In this document: positions 1 to 9,436 of the stretch, piece by piece | How positions within the stretch are numbered: the stretch's first letter is position 1 | How the letters are laid out: each line of letters begins with the position of its first letter | NCBI GenBank assembly: GCA_047495785.1 | Contig: JBLDXI010000020.1 | Location: forward strand, 2,790,001 to 2,854,000 | Source: Lepidodermella squamata | Taxonomy: Eukaryota > Gastrotricha | Direction: 5' to 3' | DNA length: 64,000 nt | The notes under the pieces: generated by a model | The model's database searches: none | What the model was told of the DNA's origin: nothing | The model's input: only the letters and a program-made list of their open reading frames with translations | Position numbers and translations under genes: made by a program

Positions 1-1491
1 CAGCACACCGGCCTCGAAATTTCTCAACTCCGCGATGTCAAAATTCAAAGCAGTTTCGAATCGTCCCTCCAATCCACATTGATACAACTCCTGCATGGTC
101 AATTCCTTAGTTAAGGTCGTGTCTTCAGTCATTGAGGGTAGCCATCGGTTCATAGATTGGAATAATTCCTGGTCCGTTGGATGGCGAGTTTTTGCAAAGT
201 GACTCATTATGTTTAAAATGTGTTCGATTGAAGAGTAATAAGCAACGCAAGTCCCGATGCCGATTAAATCGTCTGGTTTCTCTTGATATTCTTCGACATA
301 CATTCGTCTGCCGGCAAACCTATTAATAGACTTCTAGATTACATGGTGAATTAAATTGATGAAAGACAAACCAATAAAAACGGTTTTTCTTATCGATTCC
401 AACAAGTAAATGACGGAAAAATCCGCCTTGAGCCAAACTTGCGAACTTGTCGCCATTTGTTTTGAATCCAATGATATTATGCTTTTCACAGATTTCACAT
501 GTCCAAGGTTCCTCGCTTTCTGCGGGTTTCTAAGTTAATCAGTGAAAATTTTGGAATAATGCCAAGTATTTTGAATATTACCTGAGCGCAATCAGAGCAA
601 TACAACACTGAGCAAGATGAGCATGGAACGCTAGATGACTTCGAGCATTTCCGACATGTTTTTTCATTGCGATTCTTTTTTTTCGCTGTTTCATCTTTTT
701 GCTCTTCTGTTTCCAAGGCGATTTCTTGACGAATGACTTGCGTCTAGAAAAGTCAGATCTTGCGATTCCTTTCAAATATTCTGAATAGGTTAACTCACCA
801 AAAGCAACATTTCGACCAAGCATCGCAAAATGATCAGTCGTTGCTCTCCACTGATAAAAGGAAAGCCGGGAGTATTCGCAGCAGCTTGAGCTTCGATAAG
901 CAAATCGAAAAGCACAGGCTGTGCGTTTAAGTACACTTTGCAGACCTCGGGCCACGTGAAAGTGTCCAATGAATGAAACCAGAGCGCAAGAGACTCTCGC
1001 CCATCGATTGTTAAAGGTCTGCCACAGTAAGTGGTACTTGAAGAGACGTCATCTCTCCATAATAGGCGCAAAAATGAGACATAAATCTCGTTGAGTAAAG
1101 AAGAGCATTCCTGTGATGCCACTAAAGCTCCACATAGATCTTCAAATCTGAATGGAGTGAGACGTAATTGCTGATAAAATCGCTTGACGAATTCATGAAC
1201 TATAGCAGCGTTGAACGCAGCTTGTGGCGATAGAAAATGCAAGTCTGAACAACTTGGTGGCAACTGAAAGCGACGTTTCGGTTGCTGGACTGGGCTACTG
1301 AATGGAAGAACGTCAGTTTGAATAAGTATATCGTCATCGCTACTCGCAACTACATCGTCCATCCGAGGATATTCAGGCGGGTAACAAAACAATTTTAATA
1401 GCCTGAAATAAAAATTATTTGTTACCAATGGCTTTGTGCTTTGTGTAGCGGTAATATTATCAATTATCATGATGGAGTCAAGTACTTCCAT
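1..1491 (-). CDS. BPTF: BPTF/NURF301-like chromatin remodelling subunit, 5' part (runs off the window)
   Basis: Largest subunit of the NURF nucleosome-remodelling complex, which binds histone tails in the nucleus. Exons read on the minus strand: 799-1491, 582-743, 372-529 and 1 to about 330, with phases that join cleanly. The first exon carries a DDT domain (about residues 80-150) with the family signature LRLTPFRFEDLCGAL and a following TWPEVCKVY. Exons two and three give a Cys-rich finger (CRKC, CSSC, CSDC, then WTCEIC) in the place of the first PHD finger. The next junction forms NRFYWFAGRR, matching the RKYWFLNRR block of BPTF. I chose the start at 1491 because the frame is open from there to the DDT domain; a later Met at about 1362 is possible. 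The remaining C-terminal part lies outside the window. Confidence 0.85.
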
Positions 1492-1769
1492 CTCAAAAGT
1501 CTAAAGATGAAAGTGAATCTAAGTCCTTGACAGCAGAGACTTCAGGTAAAATAGCCATTGAAGAATTGAATGTTCCTATGAGAATTTTCGCGGTTGGTTG
1601 TTGATAGCTTCAGAAAAACGTGAAATATAAGGGATCCCCTATCAAGGACTTCAGTTCCCCCGCGGACCACCTGCCTGCCCTCATAACTAGGGAACCTCAG
1701 GATCCCTAGAAAGCAAATTAGATCATTGGGCAGAGGAAAGCCCTATTGTCAAAGGTAATTTGCCAATCC

Positions 1770-4700
1770 TCAGACAGTAGTTTGAATGGCTGTGCTAACT
1801 ATTTTCTCCAGACGTTTGAAGAAAATTAAGGTATTTTTTACAATTCTATTGTCAGCACTAAGCAGCCTTGCAGGGTCGTGGCCAGCAACAGATAAACAGT
1901 CGTAAGAAATATGGTAGGCTAACTGGCTCAGAGGAGTAACGTTACCACAGAACATACATGTAACATCATCAATTCTGAAAATAAAATGTTCGATACGGCG
2001 AAAGACGGTGTTCGTGACGACTCGCAGAGCAGTATTTCTAAGGTCAGGTGGATAATTTTCGAATATCTTACTAATGCCAAAGTAACCGTCCCTGGCTAAT
2101 AGGTAGCTGGCATTATATTTATTATGAAATTTGACAGATAGTTCAGAAACATAGCAGTCTTTGACTAGGTTGAAAAATTGCTCCATGACTGCCGGGTCAC
2201 GCATAAACCAGAAGTCGGGAGGCAGATTGTAGGATAATAGAAATTTACGAGTTGCGTGGATGGGATTTAAGACACCCATCTTCGGACGAGAATGGAAGTA
2301 AAAAGAAAAAGCATCATTCACTAAGGGGTTGGCACATTTCGTCAGCTCACATGTAAACTTGACTGCATTGAGTTTCGCCTTTAGGCTAGGGGGAATAAGT
2401 CCCATAACAAAACCAGTTGATAAACTAGACGCATTGTACGGAATGTCGCGCGCTCTTTTATAATACTTATAACAGACGCTGTCCAATTTAGCAACACGGC
2501 TAGGGGCGAAGAGGCCCCAGAGTTCGGAGCCTGCAAGCATCGCCGCTTCAATTTTGCTACAAAATAGTGTATCCAAGTTATTGCGTTCTATCATACTCAA
2601 TTTGATCCTATGAGAGGAAAGAGCGTTGTAACAGCTATTGCCACGTGTAAGCGCATTTTCAATAGCTTCAAACCAGCTCAAGTCGCTGGATATCGGTACG
2701 CCTAGGTAGAAATCAGATTTTACAACTTTGAGAGGTACGCCGTTCATATTAAAGGAGTAACGGTCAGGTGAAACAGGAGCTTGGGAAAAAATGATAACTT
2801 TCGTTTTACCGGGGTTAGGGCTGAGCCCTTCTCTAGTAGAATACGTCGACATAGCATCAATCTGTATTTGCAAATCCACCGCGTTAGTTGCAGTGGGTGT
2901 GGAGTCGTCCGCATATAATACGCAAAGTACCTTGGTAGAAAGTAACTTAGGAGTGTCTGATAGATTTTTGGCATTCTCAGCCAGATGAAGAGGCAAATCG
3001 GCGGTATACAGATTGTACATTAGGGGACCTAAGACGTCACCCTGTCTAACACCGCGTTCAATGGCGATGTCTGCAATAGACAGTTTGCTGCCAACTCGCA
3101 CTTTGGCTTTAGCGTCGGAATAGAGAGAGTTCAATCTCTTGGCAAAGGAAGATGAGATACCTAATCGCTGGCATTTCCATATAAGACGGTTGTGAGGAAC
3201 GCAGTCGAAAGCTTTAGTAAAGTCGATTAAACATATAAAGAGCATTCTACCGCGAACGTGGATTTGGTACGTCGCCAACGACTGAAGGACGAAAGCCGCG
3301 TGTAAGCGCGATAATCCTTTTTCGAAACCAAACTGCTCTTCAGGTATGATCGAGTGAATTCTACACCACTTTTCCAGTCTCAATTTCAGTATAGTAGAAT
3401 AAGTTTTGTATATTACGGATAAAAGAGATAATGGCCGGTAGTTGTCCGGCTTAGAGGAGTCACCTTTTTTGAACAAGGTGCAAAACAGAGACAAATTTAG
3501 TCCCGATGGCAGGGTGTAGCTAAGGAAACACGGTTCAAAAATTTTAAAGAGCGTCTTGCTGAAAAAAGAAACATTCAGGTCACTGTGTTGCATGAGTTCA
3601 GCTGTAATACCATCCGGGCCGGGCGCCTTACCTGCTTTTTGAAGTTCTATGGCCATTTTGACTTCGTCAATAGTCAAAGGAGCATCCAGTATTGGGTCTG
3701 ATGTTGTGAGTTCGAGTGGGGGTGAGACAACATTCCGATTTCGGTAGAGCTCCCCGAAAAATTCGACCCATTCGTGCATCTGCGGTTGATTTTGGGGAGA
3801 AAGAGGCGCTGTTTTGAAAGCCACCCAGAGAGAACGTTTAGTTTTATCGCTGTTGATTACTGATATTTCCTTGTTACGATTTAATATGCGGCGCATTTTG
3901 CGCGAGGCGTTAGCTTGTTTTCTGTATAAACAAAAATTCACATGATCCCCGACATCCGGGCGGGTCGAGTCGGCCTCGATAATTTTAGTATCATAAGGGA
4001 TGTGGCCTCTAGTGGCAAAATTACTGATAAGATCTAGCGTAGAGCGCAAAGCATCGTTAGGCATTTGAGGTAAGTTATCCGCAAATGAGTCGATGTCAGT
4101 ATTTAAAAGGTGATTATGGAACGCACCTGAATCGAAGTGCACCTTAGTATAAGACGTGGAAGCGCTAGTCTGCTTAAATGTGATCTCATCTGATTTCAAA
4201 TAGTATGCTATGGGAAAGTGGTCAGAGTTAATGATATCCTGGCGAACAGAAAAAGTTGAGAATTTGCTCGCCAGCAAATCTGGAGGAAGGAGACAGTAAT
4301 CGATCACGGATTGACCGTTGTGGCCAACAAAGGTGAATTCGCCTTGACGGTCGCCACTGCAGCGACCATTCGCGACATAACAGGACATATGATTACACAT
4401 AGAGAAAAAATGTTTGACCACGCTAGAGGTGGATACACTAGTGTCCTTGGATCTGCGAGGCGCTAGTGGGTAGAAAGCTTCGTCATCAGTTAAGGTTTCC
4501 GACTGATTGCCTATTCTTATGTTGAAGTCTCCGACTAACAAAGGAACGTCATAAGTCGATGAATAAGTGTCATGTAAACTAGTTATTTTTTCTAAAACTT
4601 GAATTTGACTGGTAGCCGAGTATGGTCGATTATAGACGATAAAGAGTCCCATGATGGTATTCACGCCACGTAACAATTTTGCCTGGACTCTAACTAGAAT

Positions 4701-4970
4701 TATCGATTCATTAGAGAAAAGTAAGGATGGTTTCAAGTCTTTACGAATAGCGACGGTCATGCCGCCACTAATACTTTTGGTATTGATGTCACGAACAGGA
4801 GGGGCGGAGAATATTGCGTAACCAGATATAGACTTTGGTTCCGTACCGAAGGTTTCGACCAAGGCAAAGATTAAGAATTGTTTCAGGGTTTTCATGTGGT
4901 TTTCAGCTTTAAGACCCGAATGAATGTTCCAAAACAAAATAGAAAAGTTCCAGTCACTAGTTTTCAGCAA
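1770..4970 (-). CDS. LINE ORF2 protein (endonuclease and reverse transcriptase)
   Basis: About 1066 residues. N-terminal endonuclease/exonuclease/phosphatase domain with ILFWNIHSGL, LLVGDFNIRIGN and SDHFPIAYYL. Central reverse transcriptase with NYRPLSLLSVIYK, FIDFTKAFDCVPHN, RGVRQGDVLGPLMYNL and the catalytic YADD box. The C-terminus has a Cys-His motif, CMFC followed by HISYDC. The frame opens two codons after the ORF1 TAG, and the endonuclease core begins about ten residues later. The first in-frame ATG falls inside the endonuclease domain, so translation probably depends on read-through, re-initiation or a non-ATG start. It ends with TGA at 1770-1772. Confidence 0.9.
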   Translation of the reverse strand: MLKTSDWNFSILFWNIHSGLKAENHMKTLKQFLIFALVETFGTEPKSISGYAIFSAPPVRDINTKSISGGMTVAIRKDLKPSLLFSNESIILVRVQAKLLRGVNTIMGLFIVYNRPYSATSQIQVLEKITSLHDTYSSTYDVPLLVGDFNIRIGNQSETLTDDEAFYPLAPRRSKDTSVSTSSVVKHFFSMCNHMSCYVANGRCSGDRQGEFTFVGHNGQSVIDYCLLPPDLLASKFSTFSVRQDIINSDHFPIAYYLKSDEITFKQTSASTSYTKVHFDSGAFHNHLLNTDIDSFADNLPQMPNDALRSTLDLISNFATRGHIPYDTKIIEADSTRPDVGDHVNFCLYRKQANASRKMRRILNRNKEISVINSDKTKRSLWVAFKTAPLSPQNQPQMHEWVEFFGELYRNRNVVSPPLELTTSDPILDAPLTIDEVKMAIELQKAGKAPGPDGITAELMQHSDLNVSFFSKTLFKIFEPCFLSYTLPSGLNLSLFCTLFKKGDSSKPDNYRPLSLLSVIYKTYSTILKLRLEKWCRIHSIIPEEQFGFEKGLSRLHAAFVLQSLATYQIHVRGRMLFICLIDFTKAFDCVPHNRLIWKCQRLGISSSFAKRLNSLYSDAKAKVRVGSKLSIADIAIERGVRQGDVLGPLMYNLYTADLPLHLAENAKNLSDTPKLLSTKVLCVLYADDSTPTATNAVDLQIQIDAMSTYSTREGLSPNPGKTKVIIFSQAPVSPDRYSFNMNGVPLKVVKSDFYLGVPISSDLSWFEAIENALTRGNSCYNALSSHRIKLSMIERNNLDTLFCSKIEAAMLAGSELWGLFAPSRVAKLDSVCYKYYKRARDIPYNASSLSTGFVMGLIPPSLKAKLNAVKFTCELTKCANPLVNDAFSFYFHSRPKMGVLNPIHATRKFLLSYNLPPDFWFMRDPAVMEQFFNLVKDCYVSELSVKFHNKYNASYLLARDGYFGISKIFENYPPDLRNTALRVVTNTVFRRIEHFIFRIDDVTCMFCGNVTPLSQLAYHISYDCLSVAGHDPARLLSADNRIVKNTLIFFKRLEKIVSTAIQTTV

Positions 4971-4973
4971 AAC

Positions 4974-6002
4974 CTATTGCGACATTTCATTACCTGGTGC
5001 CCGCCATGGGGGAACATGGTTCTCGGCCGGGCCCGTAGCAGGCACGATCAATCCTGTAACAAAGCAATATTGATAGTTACCAAGATTGGTGAACAGCCGG
5101 TTTGCCACAATGTCCGCGTACGTAAGTGCTGCATTGTGTTGCTCCATCAGAGATTTCTTCTTGGCTGCGAGGGCAGCACGAGTGGATCTCTCCATTGGTC
5201 CTTTGGAAGGGTAGACTTTGAGCCCACCCAATGCTAGCTTGGGGAAGGATGAGCGATCGAGTATTTTGCGCCGATTGTCGTCAGACAACTTGGTGTAACA
5301 CACAACTGTAGCTGTTGGGCGAGTTTGGCCTTGTCGCGGGGGGAGATGAATAACTTTTTCCACGACGTCCGATGTTAGAGCGTTTTTGATATCTTCGTCA
5401 ATCGCCAGGGCTTTCACCTGATCGATAAAGTCCGTAGGGGAGGTAGCGCCCAATCCAGACACAAATAGGCTGTCAACTTGTTGGTGATCTTCTTTTTCGC
5501 GTGTGATGGCCAGGCCGCAGAGTCTGTTGACAGCAGTTTTGAGCATGGCATTCTCTTGTGAGACCAGCTGTAACTCATTATTCATGTTTGCGAATTGCTT
5601 CGCATTCTCCGTCTTGAGCTCATTATAGCGGGCCTCAGATTGCTCCAGCTTGGCGTTCAATTTTTCAAATTCCGCGAGGAAAAGTTTAACAAGGGTTGAC
5701 AACGAGCTACTGAGGTTGGCTTGTAATTCTACAGCCCACTGTGGCGCATCAGAAGAGAGCGGTTTTTTCGTGTTTTTGCCACCGCCGCCACGATAGTCTA
5801 CATCGTTGGGGTTAACGGGGCTCAGCTCATCGATTGAGCGGGTGTTTTTATTGCGCATTAATGAATCCATAAATCGAGGCGTTGACGCCAATAGATACGG
5901 GTCTACGTTAGCATTGACTAAAGTTACTGGCAAGTTCTGCCTACTGCCATTAAGCAGGTTTTGAATAAAGCTTACATCAGCTAAATTCTTCGCTTCTCCC
6001 AT
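4974..6002 (-). CDS. LINE ORF1 protein (coiled coil, nucleic-acid binding)
   Basis: 342 residues from ATG at 6002 to TAG at 4974-4976. Residues about 95-160 form a heptad-like coiled coil rich in Glu, Lys, Leu and Asn (for example LNAKLEQSEARYNELKTE), the usual trimerisation region of LINE ORF1 proteins. The part after it (about 175-290) is a mixed alpha/beta stretch with a basic end (SKGPMERSTRAALAAKKK), in the position of the RNA-binding domain. I see no zinc knuckle. The stop codon is directly followed, in the same frame, by ORF2. Confidence 0.75.
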   Translation of the reverse strand: MGEAKNLADVSFIQNLLNGSRQNLPVTLVNANVDPYLLASTPRFMDSLMRNKNTRSIDELSPVNPNDVDYRGGGGKNTKKPLSSDAPQWAVELQANLSSSLSTLVKLFLAEFEKLNAKLEQSEARYNELKTENAKQFANMNNELQLVSQENAMLKTAVNRLCGLAITREKEDHQQVDSLFVSGLGATSPTDFIDQVKALAIDEDIKNALTSDVVEKVIHLPPRQGQTRPTATVVCYTKLSDDNRRKILDRSSFPKLALGGLKVYPSKGPMERSTRAALAAKKKSLMEQHNAALTYADIVANRLFTNLGNYQYCFVTGLIVPATGPAENHVPPWRAPGNEMSQ

Positions 6003-6009
6003 GTTTCAG

Positions 6010-6353
6010 AGGGGAAGAGTCAAATACGTAAAAATCAGAAAATAGTTACAGCACAGTGGCAGATTGCTTCTGGCTATCTTATCAACTGGAAACGTATATA
6101 TTTTATTTTTTTTTTTTATATATTCTTTTTAATAGTTTCCGATAACAATAGGCCAGCTGTTCAATCTATTAAAAGAACCAAAGTGCCAAGTGAAGTCGAA
6201 ACTTCTTCAAAATCAGCTTTGAAAAATCAAAAAGCTCTTCAAAAACTCAAGGCAAGTTGCAAAGCAGATCGAAGATCGCAGATCGCCCGAGACTCCATTC
6301 TACCGCGGACCACACGGACGAACGTGACGGCAACCAGATTTCCCGCACTTTAA
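6010..6353 (+). other. Possible terminal exons of an unrecognised plus-strand gene
   Basis: Two stretches read as coding with matching phases: 6010-6093 after a TTTCAG acceptor, then a 42-nt intron (6094-6135, gtatat to aatag), then 6136-6353 ending in TAA. The product is basic and Lys/Ser/Arg-rich (for example QKALQKLKASCKADRRSQ), with no domain I recognise. A possible preceding exon ending with donor TTCAG|gtaaaa at about 1545 would join in phase across the LINE. Alternatively all of this is LINE 5' untranslated sequence read on the wrong strand. Confidence 0.28.
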
Positions 6354-6572
6354 TTTTGAATAGACAGTTTTCAACTTAAAATTTGTAATTAAATCTAAAA
6401 TTAAATATAACGCAAAGCCAAATATATTTCACGTTTTCTTTTTTTAATGCGTCATTGGAGATCGTTAAGCAGGCCATGTGAGAGGATTTTTCGGCAGAGC
6501 CGGGCGTCTCAAGCTAGTGACTGGTTCGACGGAAACCTAAGCTGGTAAATATCAAACCTCAAGCTTGTCATC

Positions 6573-8898
6573 ATGGAATCGCGTGAACCTGTTAAAACAC
6601 CTGGAGGGACGAAGCTCCCAACAAATCTAGATGAATTCCTCAAAAATATGAATATGGTATGAGAGCCGGCGGCGATTATTTACCATATTGAATGTTCATT
6701 CATGTTCACAGCGTGACTGGCCAGCTCCTGTTGAGCCATCCGAATTCGATATCTCTATATCGCCAGATAAAGTGATCAATAGAAACTTGATTATTACGAA
6801 GCTGCTACAAGCTGCGCGTAAATATTTACAGAAATGATGTTAAAACTTTTTATTGAATATGTCCGTTCCTCAGCGTTGAGTTTGTCTTCTTTTGGTGCTA
6901 TCAGCAAAGAAATCGACACTTTCCAAAATAAGGTGGCTGATCTTGCCAGTCACTTTATCGTAGAGAAAGCTCTTGTACCAGTTGCCCAGCCTAAGAAAGG
7001 GTTTTATGCACCTCCTCAAAGTAACTAATTTTGAAACCTAAGCTATGTATCACTACAGTGCTTGATTTCCCCTCATAGCTTTCTTGACGGAGATAGCCCA
7101 ATCTGAAATCGTTCAGTCTCTAGCGGGGGCTGCTAGGGGTAGCCAGGTCGTCAAAGCTGGTCAAAGCGGAGAAGAGGCCACATTTATCGAGGAGCGATGC
7201 ACTAACGTGTTGAGAGCCAAGTTTCCTGGTTTGAGAGCTGGTATGAGTGGAACAGTTGACTTTTTAAGCCTGATTTAATTGCTAACTATGACTGCAGATG
7301 CGGCGACCGATCTCCCTAACTGGCTGGAACTGCCTGGAATTGTTGAAAAAGTCGCACTAACGGTTGATGTCCCAGCCAATTTGAGGGCCTTATGGCGACA
7401 GATATATTTGTCGCAAGCATCAATAGTCCTTATTCAAGATGGTTTCTGGTGGTTTTTCTTGGATTACTTCAAACAATCGGTAATTACTCATAACATGCAG
7501 TTTTTAGCTGGCTAATTTAAGTAAATGAATTTAATCTTAATAATAACTTATCCGAAATGCTTCAGACCGTTCGTAAGTGGCCTAAGTTAATCATGAAGGA
7601 AAGTTGTAGTATACTTATGTATTATTTAGCGTTGCTATAATGTAGTCAATTTCTGAATTTTTATTTTTATTGCATTCTGAATTTAATCGTAAACTGCACA
7701 TTAGTTAGTGGTTCCTGAACATTAATGTGAAATTTCCCTTTTTACAGGAAGAGGACGCTGTTGCGGCTAAAGACACAATTTTTGATAGAATGGCTGATAC
7801 CTACGTGACTCTTTTCTTTTCGATCGATCGAAGTGTCAGAGATCGCTTCTTCCAGGTAAATGGAAGTTAATATTTTCTATCGCAATAACCATCATTAAAT
7901 TTCAGGATTTCACAACGATTGTTACGCAATCAATATTTCTGTGTTTTGCCGACGGCTTTCCTGATTCGCAATACTTATACGATGAGAAATTCAAATCGTA
8001 CCTTGCAGATTGCGTCTCTTTATGGCTTTGTGGCGTTAAAGCTGTTCCGAATATTTTCAAAACATGGGCGGTTAATTCGATGTTGAAAGCCGACCAAATT
8101 GAAGCCGAGCGTAAACAGCGCCAGGCCAACATGGTCTTCGACCCATCAACCCTCGACGCTGCTATTGCCATGATGCCACCCATAAATTACAGCGGAAATT
8201 TAACAGGTCGCAAATCTGTCCGAGTCTCCGCCACACCATCTGTTGCAATGCAACAACAAACTCCGTTAGCAACTCGACTTTCTAACCCAACTCAAAGTAG
8301 AGCCTCGGCAGCGAATGCACCGAAGGCAAAACAAACAGAAGTGAAAGAGTCGCTACCGATCGGGCCTGGTGCTAAGATTGAGCGGGTTAAATTCCGCCTG
8401 ACTGGAAATTCGCAACTCATGGACCACCATATGCGGCAGCATGGAGTCCCGATCGTTCAAGGCCCGTTGGCAGTTCGAAGCCAAGAAGTAGCCGTCCCGC
8501 AAGTTACGACCCAAACTTACGCCGATTTGATAAAGGAATCGACGAGATCTATCAGGAAAATTGAAAGGCATCTAGAAGAGTGAGTTTTTTCGCCTTGATT
8601 ATCACATCTTCAGGATGTCCCGACATTTTCAAGGATGGAACGCCAGACTCTGGAAGACATTGCGAAGGCAAAGCGTGAGTATTTGGCTGAAGTGACTGAG
8701 AGACGTGAGCGGAGGATGGCGTTAAACGAGACGAGAGTTTCGGACGCAGCTCGCCAAGCCGCTTTGGAAGTTCGAGAAATGATGAAGGTAAAATTCCGGC
8801 GCGCGCAACACGACCAGGGCGTGAAGCGGGTTGATAGCAGCAACAGGCGCATGTCTATAATAAACGAACTGCCTTTGGATATCGATTCCATTAGCTAG
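6573..8898 (+). CDS. FAM227 (FWWh motif) protein
   Basis: A 575-residue model from eight exons: 6573-6656, 6712-6817, 6874-7020, 7079-7240, 7298-7479, 7748-7855, 7906-8579 and 8634-8898. Introns are 50-70 nt except one of 268 nt, and all phases agree. The family mark is the FWWFF block near residue 220 (QDGFWWFFLDYFKQ), followed by a conserved helical region (DTIFDRMADTYVTLFF). KVKFRL-like repeats and a Lys/Arg/Glu-rich coiled C-terminus complete it. FAM227 proteins have no known enzymatic role; they occur in organisms with motile cilia or flagella, so a function in axonemes or sperm is inferred. An AATAAA lies about 260 bp after the stop. The eighth exon acceptor was chosen by phase (TTTTCAAG before 8634), not the nearer CTTCAG. 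Confidence 0.85.
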
Positions 8899-9436
8899 TT
8901 GAGCGTTGCTTAATTTAGTTTTTAGTACCCACCCCACGCTCGCGTCCCATTCATTTCATTTGTTTGACGTGTTTTTTTCACGTGGCTTGTTTTTGTTTCA
9001 TCAAGCAAGCGATCAAGGTCAAAGACGACCAAAATTCTCGGCCTCCGGACGAAGAAGAACTGGCTGCTACACTTGGGCTTTGACGTGATAAATCAGTTTT
9101 TTGACGTGAAAATAGACAAAATAATGGCTTGCTGTGATATTTTTGGACCCTGCAAAATAAAATACTCAATCATTTTTGTATATGATGAAAGCAATCTTTA
9201 TTTTTCTATCAAAACAGGTGATGTGCTCGTTGAAATTTTATCTTGTTTCCAGAACGAGAAAAATTCATTTGACTCATCGAGGTGTGATTGAAAAGGAAGA
9301 CATAATATTGCTAGCAATTTATAATTAAAAGGCTAAATAAATTATTATTTCTAATAGTTGCTGAGGTAAGAGAATAGATTTTTCTCGTAAAATTCGGCAC
9401 AGATCGATTTTTTTGTTCATTATATTATTATTTTAT
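8899..9436. other. Convergent intergenic region, FAM227 / convertase
   Basis: The 3' flanks of two convergent genes. It contains AATAAA for the plus strand at about 9158. For the minus-strand gene the stop codon itself overlaps a signal (TGAATAAA). AT-rich otherwise; I see no gene. Confidence 0.5.

Larger units (their letters stand above)
1546..6003 (-). mobile_element. Non-LTR retrotransposon (LINE) with ORF1 and ORF2
   Basis: A two-ORF LINE on the minus strand, sitting upstream of the BPTF start. ORF1 (4974-6002) and ORF2 (1770-4970) are both uninterrupted, so the copy looks young. The boundaries given are approximate. The 3' end lies somewhere between about 1500 and 1769, and no poly(A) tail or convincing target-site duplication was seen. 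The 5' end may be right at the ORF1 start or may extend toward 6.1 kb. The order coiled-coil ORF1, apurinic-type endonuclease, reverse transcriptase and terminal CCHC-like motif places it among CR1/L2/Jockey-like elements. I could not decide the clade. Confidence 0.9.

Noticed and set aside
1402-1425. A 23-nt GT..AG 'intron' in the BPTF first exon (gtaaca to tttcag)
   Set aside because: Too short to splice, and the frame is open straight through it.
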